From the NCBI GenBank assembly GCA_910576555.1, contig CAJTIY010000001.1, forward strand, positions 310,001 through 374,000: a stretch of DNA of 64,000 bases. The letters are read 5' to 3'. The notes under the pieces are model-generated. The model was not told the DNA's origin. It did no database searches and saw only the letters and a program-made list of their open reading frames with translations. Origin of the DNA: an uncultured Alistipes sp. GTDB lineage: Bacteria > Bacteroidota > Bacteroidia > Bacteroidales > Rikenellaceae. Below, piece by piece: positions 41,931 through 50,878 of the stretch (positions within the stretch are counted from its first letter, which is position 1; every line of letters begins with the position of its first letter). The position numbers were made by a program, and so were the translations under genes.

Positions 41931-43709
41931 CTACATCCGTTCGGGAACGTCGATGCCGAGCAGCCGCATGCCGCTGCGGATGACGCGGGCCACCTGCTGG
42001 GCGAGCTGCAGACGCATGTCGCGCACGGCGGCATTCTCCTCCCGGAGGATCGAATGGTCGTGGTAGTAGCCGTTGAAGGTCTTGGCCAGCTCGTAGACAT
42101 AGGCCGCAATGATCGAGGGGGCGAAATTGTCGCCCGCAGCCTTCACCGTCGCGGGGTACTCCGCGAGCATCTTCACCAGTTCGATCTCCTCGGGCAGGTA
42201 ATCGGCATGCGCGGCTCCCGAGAAATCGATGCCCGCCTCGGCCGCCTTGCGGAGCACGGAGCGGATACGGGCGTGGGTATACTGGATGAAGGGGCCCGTA
42301 TTGCCGTTGAAGTCGATCGACTCGCGCGGATCGAACAGCATCGTCTTCTTGGGATCGACCTTGAGGATGAAATACTTGAGCGCCCCGAGGCCCACCATCG
42401 CCGACACGGCCGCGGCCTCCTCCTCCGAGCAGCCGTCGAGCTTGCCCAGCTCGGCCGACATGTCGCGCGCCGTGCGCACCATGTCGTCGATCAGGTCGTC
42501 GGCATCGACCACCGTGCCCTCGCGCGACTTCATCTTGCCCTCGGGAAGCTCCACCATACCGTAGGAGAGGTGGGTGATGTGGTCGCTCCAGTCGGCATAG
42601 CCCAGCTTCTTGAGCACCAGCTTCAGCACCTGAAAATGGTAGTTCTGCTCGTTGCCCACGACGTAGATCATGTCGTCGAGGCGGTTGTCCTCGAAACGGC
42701 GGAACGCCGTGCCGAGGTCCTGCGTCATGTAAACCGAAGTGCCGTCGCCGCGCAGGAGCAGTTTCTCGTCCAGTCCGTCGCCCGTCAGGTCGATCCACAC
42801 CGAGTTGTCCGGCCGGCGGTAGAAGACACCCTTCGCGAGTCCCTCCTCGACGAGCGACTTACCCAGCAGGTAGGTCTGCGACTCGTAGTAGACCTTATCG
42901 AAATCGACGCCCAGCGCCTTGTAGGTCACGTCGAAGCCCTCGTAGACCCAGCCGTTCATCGTTTCCCAGAGTCCGTACACCTCGGGGTCCTTCGCCTCCC
43001 AGCGACGCAGCATCTCCTGCGCCTCGCGCATGACCGGGGCGTTCTTCTTGGCCTCCTCCTCCGTCTGGCCGGCAGCCACGAGCTCCTTGATCTGCGCCTT
43101 GTAGTGCTTGTCGAACTCCACGTAGTACTTGCCCACGAGGTGGTCACCCTTCATACCCGACGACGCGGGCGTCTCGCCCCCGCCGTAGAGCTTCCACGCC
43201 AGCATCGACTTGCAGATGTGGATGCCGCGGTCGTTGACCAGATTGGCCTTGATCACCTTATGGCCGTTCGCGGCAAGGATCTGCGCCACGGAGTAACCCA
43301 GCAGATTGTTGCGGATATGACCCAGATGGAGCGGCTTGTTGGTGTTGGGCGAGGAATACTCGATCATCACCGTGCGTCCCGTGGGCGCTGCCTGTCCGTA
43401 GTCGGCGGCAGCGGCGATCTCGGCGAAGCGCGCGGCCCAGAAGGCGCCGTCGAGTTCGAGGTTGAGGAAGCCTTTGACGACGTTGAAGGCCCGGATCTCG
43501 GCGACATCGGCCGTCAGCCGCTCGCCGATCTCGGTGGCCGTAGCCTCGGGACTCTTGCGGCTGGCCTTCAGCAGCGGGAAGACCACGAGCGTGAAATCGC
43601 CCGCGAACTCCTTGCGGGTCTTCTGTATCTGGAGCGGAGCATTCACCTCGCCGTAAAGCGTCCGGACGGCGGCAGCGACCGCCTGCGTGAGAAACTGTTC
43701 GATATTCAT
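41931..43709 (-). CDS. argS: Arginyl-tRNA synthetase
   Basis: 592 residues. N-terminal Add1-like domain, class I signature HLGH (128-131) in NTNKPLHLGHIRNN, KMSK-like loop KMKSREGTVVDADDL, and the anticodon-binding domain with NFAPSIIAAYVYELAKTFNGYYH and the invariant C-terminal RM. It charges tRNA-Arg. Start ATG 43709 with a strong promoter just upstream. Confidence 0.97.
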   Translation of the reverse strand: MNIEQFLTQAVAAAVRTLYGEVNAPLQIQKTRKEFAGDFTLVVFPLLKASRKSPEATATEIGERLTADVAEIRAFNVVKGFLNLELDGAFWAARFAEIAAAADYGQAAPTGRTVMIEYSSPNTNKPLHLGHIRNNLLGYSVAQILAANGHKVIKANLVNDRGIHICKSMLAWKLYGGGETPASSGMKGDHLVGKYYVEFDKHYKAQIKELVAAGQTEEEAKKNAPVMREAQEMLRRWEAKDPEVYGLWETMNGWVYEGFDVTYKALGVDFDKVYYESQTYLLGKSLVEEGLAKGVFYRRPDNSVWIDLTGDGLDEKLLLRGDGTSVYMTQDLGTAFRRFEDNRLDDMIYVVGNEQNYHFQVLKLVLKKLGYADWSDHITHLSYGMVELPEGKMKSREGTVVDADDLIDDMVRTARDMSAELGKLDGCSEEEAAAVSAMVGLGALKYFILKVDPKKTMLFDPRESIDFNGNTGPFIQYTHARIRSVLRKAAEAGIDFSGAAHADYLPEEIELVKMLAEYPATVKAAGDNFAPSIIAAYVYELAKTFNGYYHDHSILREENAAVRDMRLQLAQQVARVIRSGMRLLGIDVPERM

Positions 43710-43731
43710 GTACGTACGTTTTTCGAAGTTG

Positions 43732-43762
43732 CAAATTTAACGTTTTCCGCGGAAAGAATCAA
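43732..43762 (-). promoter_or_regulatory. argS promoter
   Basis: Minus strand: TTG (43762-43760), 20-bp spacer, TAAATTTG (43739-43732), 23 bp before the start codon. Confidence 0.75.
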
Positions 43763-43959
43763 TCCTTCGGGCAAAGAAAGCGGCTTTTATCCGCCATCGG
43801 GTCACGTGCGACGGACCCGCGCATCCGTTTGCACCGAATTTGCAGCAGCTGAGCAAACCCATCGCACCGACCGGGACGGCCCGATCGCGCGCGGCACCGA
43901 CGATCCCGGACCGCAACGCAGCGACGCGGTGCGATACCGATCCGAAAAAATCGCGAACT

Positions 43960-44433
43960 ATGGACAAACGGAAAATGGTGGCGCTCGTCGCCCACGACAA
44001 CATGAAACGCGACCTCGCGGAGTGGGTCGACTGGAACTGCTCGGTGCTGGCCTCGCACCCGATGGTCTGCACGGGAACGACCGGCAAGATGGTGGAAAAG
44101 ACCCTGTTGCGGCACTCCGGCGACGGATGCGACGTCGAGCACCTGCACATCGAGCTTCTGCGCTCGGGACCGCTCGGCGGCGACCAGCAGATGGGGTCGC
44201 TCATCGTCGAAGGACGGATCAGCGCCCTGATCTTCTTCTGCGACCCGATGGCCGCACAACCCCACGACGTCGATGTGAAGGCGCTGCTGCGGCTCGCCGC
44301 GCTCTGCAATGTACCGACGGCGATCAACCGCGCGACGGCCGATTTTCTGATCTCCTCGCCGCTCTTCGCCGACGAGACCTACGAACCCGTCGTGAAGGAC
44401 TACAGAACCTACGTCGAACGCGTGCTGGAATAG
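43960..44433 (+). CDS. mgsA: Methylglyoxal synthase
   Basis: 157 residues. Phosphate-binding GTTGKM (39-44), catalytic aspartate D75 in SGPLGGDQQMG, histidine H102 in QPHDVDVKAL, and N-terminal ALVAHDNMK. Converts dihydroxyacetone phosphate to methylglyoxal, a bypass relieving phosphate stress in glycolysis. ATG 43960 gives the canonical start MDKRKMVALVAHD. No -7 box was found upstream. Confidence 0.95.
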   Translation: MDKRKMVALVAHDNMKRDLAEWVDWNCSVLASHPMVCTGTTGKMVEKTLLRHSGDGCDVEHLHIELLRSGPLGGDQQMGSLIVEGRISALIFFCDPMAAQPHDVDVKALLRLAALCNVPTAINRATADFLISSPLFADETYEPVVKDYRTYVERVLE

Positions 44434-44484
44434 GCGCCCGCGCGACCTCGCGGCAGACGAGCAGACGACCTACCCTGCCCGCGC

Positions 44485-45507
44485 CTACAGCTCGTGCGAG
44501 AGCGGAGCCGGAACAGCGCCGCTCAAGTCGAAGTCGCCCCAGCGTTCGCCGATCCCGTCGAGCGTCGCGAAGAGTTCGTCGGCATCGAGCGATGTGACGA
44601 GCTTCAGACGCATCGCCTTGAAATCGGGCAACCCCTTGAAGTAGTTGGTCAGGTGGCGGCGCATCTCGAGGATGCCGACATGAGGTCCCTTGATCTCCAA
44701 CGACTTGTGCAGATGCTCCTTCGCGATCGCGACCCGCTCCGTGACGGAGGGTTGCGGCAGCGTCTCGCCCGTGCGGAGGAAGTGCTTCGCCTCGCGGAAG
44801 ATCCACGGGCGGCCGTAGGTCGCACGGCCGATCATCACCCCGTCGACGCCGTAGCGGTCGAACATTTCGGCCGCCTTCGCACCCGAGTCGACATCGCCGT
44901 TGCCGATGATCGGGATGCGGATCAGCGGATTGTTCTTCACCCGCCCGATCAGCGTCCAGTCGGCCTCGCCGCGGTACATCTGGGCCCGCGTGCGGCCGTG
45001 GATCGTGAGCGCCGCGATGCCTACATCCTGCAGCCGCAGGGCGATCTCCTCGATGTTCTTCGATTCGTCGTCCCACCCCAGCCGGGTCTTGACCGTCACG
45101 GGCCGGTTCACCGCGGCGACGATCCGCCGCGTCATCTCGACCATCGTCGGCACGTCGCGCATCATGCCCGAACCGGCGCCCCGCCCGGCGATCTTCTTCA
45201 CCGGGCAGCCGAAGTTGATGTCGATGATATCCGGTCCGGCCGCCTCGGCCATGCGCGCCGCCTCGACCATCGGTTCGATCAGATGGCCGTAGATCTGGAT
45301 GCCTACGGGGCGCTCGCCTTCGTCGATCTCCAGCTTCTTGAGCGACTTGGCGGCATCGCGGATCAGTCCGTCCGACGAAATGAACTCCGTATAGACGACG
45401 TCGGCCCCGAACCGCTTGCACATGTAGCGGAACGACGGGTCGGTGACGTCCTCCATAGGCGCCAGCAGCAGGGGCTTCTCCCCCAGATCGATCGATGCGA
45501 TTTTCAC
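44485..45507 (-). CDS. tRNA-dihydrouridine synthase (Dus)
   Basis: 340 residues. FMN-binding barrel with LLLAPMEDVTDPSFR, catalytic C101 in DINFGCPVKKIAGRGAGSGMM, and IPIIGNGDVDS / GVMIGRATYGRPWIF. It reduces specific uridines in the tRNA D-loop. The Dus subtype (A, B or C) cannot be set safely by eye. DUF5606-like gene lies 36 bp upstream on the same strand. Confidence 0.94.
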   Translation of the reverse strand: MKIASIDLGEKPLLLAPMEDVTDPSFRYMCKRFGADVVYTEFISSDGLIRDAAKSLKKLEIDEGERPVGIQIYGHLIEPMVEAARMAEAAGPDIIDINFGCPVKKIAGRGAGSGMMRDVPTMVEMTRRIVAAVNRPVTVKTRLGWDDESKNIEEIALRLQDVGIAALTIHGRTRAQMYRGEADWTLIGRVKNNPLIRIPIIGNGDVDSGAKAAEMFDRYGVDGVMIGRATYGRPWIFREAKHFLRTGETLPQPSVTERVAIAKEHLHKSLEIKGPHVGILEMRRHLTNYFKGLPDFKAMRLKLVTSLDADELFATLDGIGERWGDFDLSGAVPAPLSHEL

Positions 45508-45543
45508 ACGGATATCAACGTTGGTTGCGAACGACCGCGCGGG

Positions 45544-45948
45544 TTATTCGTTCTCGGCGGGAAGTTCGAAAGAGGTGAAACCGGCGCCCACGAGGATATT
45601 GTACCACGCGAAGCACTTCTTGATGTCCGACACGTGCACTCGGTCGCGGTCGTACTCGGGCAGCACCTCGGCGAAGGCGGCCTTGAGACGCTCGGGCGAC
45701 TCTTTGGGGCTGATCGCCTCCTTGCCCCCGGTATGGGCGTAGATCTTGGTGAATACCTCGGCGAGAGGGATGTCGTCGCCCTCGGTGAACATCGAAATTT
45801 CGGTCAGGGCGCTCACTTTGGCGTTGGCCGCCGCGTTCATCCGGCGACCGTCGAGCAGCGATTCGACGATGACGCCGCGCGTAGACTGCGCCACGTATTT
45901 GTAAAGTCCGGGTTGGCCCGAGATGGCCAGAATTTCTTTCAGTTCCAT
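45544..45948 (-). CDS. DUF5606-like small protein
   Basis: 134 residues: MELKEILAISGQPGLYKYVAQSTRGVIVESLLDGRRMNAAANAKVSALTEISMFTEGDDIPLAEVF... This resembles DUF5606 proteins of Bacteroidota from memory of the N-terminal pattern (ISGQPGLYK, VESLLDG, ISMFTEGDDIPL). It has an SH3-like N-terminal half and helical C-terminus. Function unknown. Sits between dus and mscS in one direction. Confidence 0.75.
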   Translation of the reverse strand: MELKEILAISGQPGLYKYVAQSTRGVIVESLLDGRRMNAAANAKVSALTEISMFTEGDDIPLAEVFTKIYAHTGGKEAISPKESPERLKAAFAEVLPEYDRDRVHVSDIKKCFAWYNILVGAGFTSFELPAENE

Positions 45949-45991
45949 GATCTTTTATCTTATCTTATATGCAATACGTTCATCGTACGGA

Positions 45992-46918
45992 TCACTCCCC
46001 CTTCGTCAGATGCACGTCCATCTGCGGGAAGGGGAAGCGGATGCCCTTCGCGGGCAGCAGGCGGTAGAAAAGCTCGTTGTTCTCGAAGAATACGTTCCAG
46101 TAGTCGCCGTTCTGCGTCCATGCCCGCACGGTGAGGTTCACCGAGCTGTCGGCCAGAGCCGCGACCCACACCACCGGAGCGGGATCCTTCAGCACGCGGG
46201 TATCGGCGGCGAGCAGCTCCAGAATGGCGCTGCGGGCCGTATCCACGTCGTCGCCGTAGGAGATCGAGACGGTCCAGTCCACACGGCGCAGCGGCGCGGT
46301 GGAGTAATTGTCGATGATCGCCGTGGCGATGGAGTTGTTCGGGATGTAGATCGTGCGGTTGTCGGCCGTGTTGATCACCGTCGAGAAGAGCTTGATCTCG
46401 CGCACGGTGCCGGTCTGCCCCTGTGCCGAAATGACATCGCCCACGCGGTAGGGCTTCATGAGCAGGATCATCACGCCGCCCGCGAAGTTCTGCGCCGTAC
46501 CGCTCAAGGCCATACCGATGGCCAGCGTGGCGGCCGAGAAGACGGCGATGAGCGACGTGACGTTGACGCCCAGCGTCTGCACCACGATCAGCAGCAGGAT
46601 CAGCGAGAAGACCACGCTGACCGTATTGCGCAGGAACGACCGCAGCGACAGATCGACCTGACGCCGTTCGAACATCGTGTCGAGCAGACGCAGGATGCGC
46701 CGCACGATCCAGCGTCCGACGAAATAGATGGCCAGCGCCACGGCGATCTTGAGCAGAATCCACATCGACTGCGAGAGCAGCGTGCGGAGCAGGTCGCCCA
46801 CGTCGAGGTTGACGATCTTGTGGACCGTCTCCGCAAAGTTGGCTTTCTGTACGCTGTCGGGCAGCATCAGCGGCGCGGCGGGTTCGCCGGCGACGAAGAG
46901 GGCGTCGAGAAGTGACAT
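45992..46918 (-). CDS. Mechanosensitive ion channel of the MscS family
   Basis: 308 residues. Three membrane helices (about 48-68, 92-113, 118-142); the pore helix pattern AVFSAATLAIGMALSGTAQNFAGGVMILLMKPYRVGD is the MscS signature; then the beta domain and alpha/beta cytoplasmic cage. It opens under osmotic down-shock. Start at 46918 (MSLLDALF). Its promoter region is shared, divergently, with serB. Confidence 0.93.
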   Translation of the reverse strand: MSLLDALFVAGEPAAPLMLPDSVQKANFAETVHKIVNLDVGDLLRTLLSQSMWILLKIAVALAIYFVGRWIVRRILRLLDTMFERRQVDLSLRSFLRNTVSVVFSLILLLIVVQTLGVNVTSLIAVFSAATLAIGMALSGTAQNFAGGVMILLMKPYRVGDVISAQGQTGTVREIKLFSTVINTADNRTIYIPNNSIATAIIDNYSTAPLRRVDWTVSISYGDDVDTARSAILELLAADTRVLKDPAPVVWVAALADSSVNLTVRAWTQNGDYWNVFFENNELFYRLLPAKGIRFPFPQMDVHLTKGE

Positions 46919-46943
46919 CGTGTTATTTTTTCGTTATCGACCG

Positions 46944-46951
46944 CAAAATTA
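46944..46951 (-). promoter_or_regulatory. -7 box of the mscS gene
   Basis: TAATTTTG on the minus strand, 26 bp before the start codon; -33 element unclear. Confidence 0.5.
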
Positions 46952-46972
46952 GGCAAAAAAAGAGAAGTTTGC

Positions 46973-46980
46973 TAACTTTG
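46973..46980 (+). promoter_or_regulatory. -7 box of serB
   Basis: TAACTTTG, 42 bp before the ATG at 47022. It places the transcript start near the TTG at 46989, which argues against that TTG as a start codon. Confidence 0.55.
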
Positions 46981-47021
46981 TACATATTTTGAAAACGCTC
47001 ATCCGCAAAAATGCTACCGCA

Positions 47022-48257
47022 ATGCGCACCGACAAATCACAGAACGGCGTCGAGATCATCCAGATAAACATCTCGGGCGAGGACAAGCCCGGCATGACCT
47101 CTTCGCTGACCGAAATACTGGCCCGCTACGATGCCGACATCCTCGACATCGGCCAGGCCAACATCCATCAGTCGCTGACGCTGGGCATCCTGATCAAGAC
47201 CACCGACGACAAATCGGGCTGCATCATGAAGGAGCTGCTGTTCAAGGCGTCGGAGCTGGGCGTCATGATCCGCTTCGCACCAATCTCCGAGCGCCGCTAC
47301 GACGACTGGGTGGCACGGCAGGGCAAGAACCGCTACATCATAACCCTGCTCGGGCGCTCCGTGACGGCGCGCCACATCGCCGACGTGACGCGCGTCGTGG
47401 CCGAACACGGACTCAACATCGACGCCATCAAGCGCCTGACGGGCCGCATGCCCCTGCGCGCCGACGACCGTGCGGCGAAGGCCTGCATCGAACTCTCGGT
47501 GCGCGGCTCGCTCACCGACGAGGAGCGGAGCACGATGCAAGAGGGCTTCATGAACCTCTCCGACACGGGGCTCGACGTCTCGTTCCAGAAAGACGACATC
47601 TACCGCCGCAGCCGCCGCCTGATCTGCTTCGACATGGATTCGACGCTCATCGAAACGGAGGTGATCGACGAACTGGCCGAGCGAGCCGGCGTCGGCGACA
47701 AGGTGCGGGCGATCACCGAGCGCGCCATGCGGGGCGAAATCGACTTCCGCGCGAGCTTCACCGAGCGCGTGGCGCTGCTGCGGGGGCTCGACGTGGAGGT
47801 GATGGAGGACATCGCCCGCAACCTACCCATCACCGAGGGTCTGGAACGCATGATGACGATCCTCAAGCGCGTGGGTTACAAGACGGCGATCCTCTCGGGC
47901 GGCTTCACCTACTTCGGCAACTACCTGCGGCAGAAATACGGCTTCGACTACGTCTACGCCAACGAACTGGAGGTCGAGAACGGCCGCCTCACGGGCCGCT
48001 ACCTCGGCGAGGTGGTCGACGGGCGGCGCAAGGCCGAGCTGTTGCGTCTGCTCTGCCAGTTCGAGGGGATCAACATCGCCCAGTCGGTGGCCGTGGGCGA
48101 CGGCGCCAACGACCTGCCGATGCTCAATCTCGCGGGCCTCGGCATCGCCTTCCACGCCAAACCCAAAGTGAAGGCCACGGCCCGGCAGTCGATCTCGACG
48201 ATCGGGCTGGACGGCATCCTCTACTTCCTAGGCCTGAAGGATTCGCGCATCGAATAG
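47022..48257 (+). CDS. serB: Phosphoserine phosphatase with N-terminal ACT domains
   Basis: 411 residues. Two ACT-like domains at the N-terminus (about 10-85 and 103-185), then the HAD phosphatase: DMDSTLIETEVIDELA (nucleophile D204, D206), motif II SGGFTYFG, and GDGANDLPML. It carries out the last step of serine biosynthesis; ACT domains suggest amino-acid feedback. ATG 47022 was preferred to TTG 46989, which lies at the promoter. Confidence 0.94.
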   Translation: MRTDKSQNGVEIIQINISGEDKPGMTSSLTEILARYDADILDIGQANIHQSLTLGILIKTTDDKSGCIMKELLFKASELGVMIRFAPISERRYDDWVARQGKNRYIITLLGRSVTARHIADVTRVVAEHGLNIDAIKRLTGRMPLRADDRAAKACIELSVRGSLTDEERSTMQEGFMNLSDTGLDVSFQKDDIYRRSRRLICFDMDSTLIETEVIDELAERAGVGDKVRAITERAMRGEIDFRASFTERVALLRGLDVEVMEDIARNLPITEGLERMMTILKRVGYKTAILSGGFTYFGNYLRQKYGFDYVYANELEVENGRLTGRYLGEVVDGRRKAELLRLLCQFEGINIAQSVAVGDGANDLPMLNLAGLGIAFHAKPKVKATARQSISTIGLDGILYFLGLKDSRIE

Positions 48258-48268
48258 CCCTGTCACCC

Positions 48269-49036
48269 ATGCGTCTCTCCGCTCTGGTCTGCCTCGCCGC
48301 GCTGACGCTCGCCGGCTGTTACGACTCGTCGTTCGACGGGCCGCGGCGCGATGCGGAGCCGCAGCCGGCGACGACCGACATCGGCACGCTGTGCGCACTC
48401 TTCGCCGGAACCACGACTCCCGTGACGGGCGACATCTCGGTCGCGGGCCGCATCACGGCCAACGACCGCGGCGGCAACTTCTACCGCACGCTCTGCATCG
48501 AACACGAAGGCGCCGGCATGGAGCTCCGCGTCGCCGTAGAGCGGCTCGGCAACGACTTCCCGGTGGGCTGCAGCGTCACGCTACGGCTCAAGGGACTGGC
48601 GCTCGGACGCTACTACGGCGTACTGCAGGCGGGTACGATGCCGGCGGCCGGAAGCGGCTACGCCACGGACTGCATCCCCTCGAAGGCGGCCCTCGACCTC
48701 GCTCTGGTCCGCAACGGCACGCAGCTCGATCCGATCGAACCTCCGATCGTGCGGCTCGCGGAGCTGACCCCCGCACGCTGCGGCACGCTGGTCCGCGTCG
48801 AAGGGCTGCGCTACGCGCCCGAGGAGGTCGCCCCGGCCACTTGGTCCGGATATACGCGCTTCGCCGACGATGCGGGCGCGGAGCTGTACGTCTACGTCAG
48901 CCCCTATGCCGACTTCGCCGACGAGGAGGTGCCCGTCGGCCGACGCTCGCTCACGGGCATTCTTCAATACGACGACCGGGGTAAAGGTCGCTTCCTGCTC
49001 AAACCGCGCGATGAAAACGATTGCAACCTTCCTTGA
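48269..49036 (+). CDS. DUF5689-type lipoprotein (first of two)
   Basis: 255 residues. Lipobox LTLAGCYDSS; then a beta-rich domain (TTDIGTLCALFAGTTTPVTGDISVAGRITANDRGGNFYRTLCIEHEGAGMELRVA...) with an OB-fold-like pattern I associate with DUF5689. Probably on the cell surface or in the periplasm; function unknown. The next gene is a paralogue and overlaps its 3' end by 26 bp. Confidence 0.75.
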   Translation: MRLSALVCLAALTLAGCYDSSFDGPRRDAEPQPATTDIGTLCALFAGTTTPVTGDISVAGRITANDRGGNFYRTLCIEHEGAGMELRVAVERLGNDFPVGCSVTLRLKGLALGRYYGVLQAGTMPAAGSGYATDCIPSKAALDLALVRNGTQLDPIEPPIVRLAELTPARCGTLVRVEGLRYAPEEVAPATWSGYTRFADDAGAELYVYVSPYADFADEEVPVGRRSLTGILQYDDRGKGRFLLKPRDENDCNLP

Positions 49037-49847
49037 GTCCGTCGCCGCACGGCTTCTGCCCGCACTCGCAGCGGGATGCCTCGCCGCCTGCGACGAGACG
49101 ACGACGTTGCGCCGCGACGAACCGCCCGGCGAGACGCTACGCTCGATCCTCCACCTCAAATCGCTCTGCCCTGCCGACGGCAGCGTCGCCATAGCGCAGG
49201 AGATCACGATCCGCGGCACGGTGACGGCCAACGACCACTACGGCGAGTTCGACCGCGAAATCGTCGTCGAGGACCGGAGCGGGGCCATCCGCATCGCCAT
49301 CGACCACGCACCGTTAAGCGACCTCTTTCCGTTCGGCTGCATCGTGACGGTGCAATGCAACGGTCTTGCGCTAGGCACTTACGGCGGCCGGGTGGTGCTC
49401 GGCGCCGAACCCGACGCCCGCTACGGCGCGACGCGCATTCCCGCCTCCGAGATCGAGCGCCGCATCCGCTGCGAAGGGCAGGGCGAGACGCTGCAGCCGC
49501 AGCAGCCGGCCTTCGACGCGGTGACCGCCGAGCAGATCGACACCTACGTACGCTTCGACGGCGTGCGCTTCGCCGAGACCGGCACATGGTGCGACTTCGA
49601 CCCCGCGACGCAACGGTCCGTCACGACCGAGCGCGAAATCGTCGACGCCGCAGGCCGCAGGTTCTGCGTGCGGACGCTCGGCACGTGCGTCTATGCAGCG
49701 GAGCCCGTACCTTCCGGCACGGGCTCCCTCTACGGTATCGTGGATTGCTTCGACGGACGCTACTCGCTGCGCGTCACGGCGTATCGGGCGCTCTTCCCTA
49801 CCGCTGCAGCGCCTCCCACAGCATATCCTTCAACTGCTGAATATTGA
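49011..49847 (+). CDS. DUF5689-type lipoprotein (second of two)
   Basis: 278 residues. Signal peptide and lipobox LAAGCLAACDE; the domain repeats the first gene's pattern (RSILHLKSLCPADGSVAIAQEITIRGTVTANDHYGEFDREIVVEDRSGAIRIAIDH). Start ATG 49011 lies inside the preceding gene (26-bp overlap), a translational coupling. Its 3' end overlaps the end of obg on the opposite strand by 50 bp. Function unknown. Confidence 0.75.
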   Translation: MKTIATFLESVAARLLPALAAGCLAACDETTTLRRDEPPGETLRSILHLKSLCPADGSVAIAQEITIRGTVTANDHYGEFDREIVVEDRSGAIRIAIDHAPLSDLFPFGCIVTVQCNGLALGTYGGRVVLGAEPDARYGATRIPASEIERRIRCEGQGETLQPQQPAFDAVTAEQIDTYVRFDGVRFAETGTWCDFDPATQRSVTTEREIVDAAGRRFCVRTLGTCVYAAEPVPSGTGSLYGIVDCFDGRYSLRVTAYRALFPTAAAPPTAYPSTAEY

Positions 49848-50811
49848 GTCCCGAGACCGACGAGATGAAGAGCGCCGGAATCCCCTCGGGCAGGTGCTCG
49901 CGCATCTCACCGATCAGCTCCTCGTCAAGCATGTCGCACTTCGTGACGGCCAGCAGCCGCTCCTTGTCCAGCAGTTCGGGGTTGTACTGGGTCAGCTCGC
50001 CCAGCAGCACCTCGTAGTCGCGGCGGATGTCGTCGCTGTCGGCCGGTATCATGAACAGCAGCACCGAGTTGCGCTCGATGTGGCGCAGGAAGCGCGTGCC
50101 GAGCCCGCGGCCCTCGTGCGCCCCTTCGATGATGCCCGGGATGTCGGCCATGACGAACGACTTGTGGTCGCGGACCTCGACGATGCCGAGGTTGGGTTCG
50201 AGCGTCGTGAAGGCGTAGTCGGCGATCTTGGGTTTCGCGGCCGACACGGCGGAGAGCAGCGTCGACTTGCCCGCATTGGGGAAACCCACCAGCCCGACGT
50301 CGGCCAGCACCTTCAGTTCGAGGATGAAGGCCCCTTCGTCGCCCTCCTCGCCCGGCTGGGCATACCGGGGCGTCTGGTTCGTGGCGCTCTTGAAATGCCA
50401 GTTGCCCAAGCCGCCGCGGCCGCCCTTGAGCAGCACGAGCCGCTCGCCCTGCTCGGTCACCTCGCCGACGTACTCCGTCGCGGTGGTGCCGTCCTCCAGC
50501 TCCACGACACGGCGCGCCACGGTGCCCAGCGGCACGGGAATAACGATATCCGCGGCATCCTTGCCCGACGAACGGGCGCCCGAACCGCACTGTCCGTCCT
50601 CGGCGAACTGGTGGCGCTGGTATTTGAGGTGGATGAGCGTCCAGTACTGCCGCTCGCCCTGCAGCACGATGCTGCCGCCCTTGCCGCCGTCGCCGCCGTC
50701 GGGGCCGCCGAAGGCCACGAATTTCTCGCGGCGGAAATGGGCCGAGCCGGCGCCTCCGTGGCCCGAACGGGCGAATATTTTCACATAGTCGACGAAATTC
50801 GATCCTGCCAT
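49798..50811 (-). CDS. obg: Obg-family GTPase (ObgE/CgtA)
   Basis: 337 residues. Glycine-rich N-terminal Obg domain (GHGGAGSAHFRREKFVAFGGPDGGDGGKGGS), then GTPase domain with G1 GFPNAGKS (176-183), G3 DIPGI and G4 TKCD. It assists large ribosomal subunit assembly and links to (p)ppGpp. Promoter TATCTTTG at 50830-50837. Its 3' end overlaps the DUF5689 gene. Confidence 0.96.
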   Translation of the reverse strand: MAGSNFVDYVKIFARSGHGGAGSAHFRREKFVAFGGPDGGDGGKGGSIVLQGERQYWTLIHLKYQRHQFAEDGQCGSGARSSGKDAADIVIPVPLGTVARRVVELEDGTTATEYVGEVTEQGERLVLLKGGRGGLGNWHFKSATNQTPRYAQPGEEGDEGAFILELKVLADVGLVGFPNAGKSTLLSAVSAAKPKIADYAFTTLEPNLGIVEVRDHKSFVMADIPGIIEGAHEGRGLGTRFLRHIERNSVLLFMIPADSDDIRRDYEVLLGELTQYNPELLDKERLLAVTKCDMLDEELIGEMREHLPEGIPALFISSVSGLNIQQLKDMLWEALQR

Positions 50812-50829
50812 AATTGCCTTTTAAAGTCG

Positions 50830-50837
50830 CAAAGATA
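50830..50837 (-). promoter_or_regulatory. -7 box of obg
   Basis: TATCTTTG on the minus strand, 19 bp before the start codon; TTG not at standard spacing. Confidence 0.5.
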
Positions 50838-50878
50838 ATACAAATCGCGGAATTACGCACCGACGTACCAGCGCTCCC

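Noticed and set aside
43710..43959. tRNA or small RNA gene between argS and mgsA
   Set aside because: No cloverleaf arms or T-loop sequence recognised; only the argS promoter is supported.
46989..47021. TTG start for serB 33 bp upstream of the chosen ATG
   Set aside because: It lies about 9 bp from the -7 box, so the mRNA would hardly include it.
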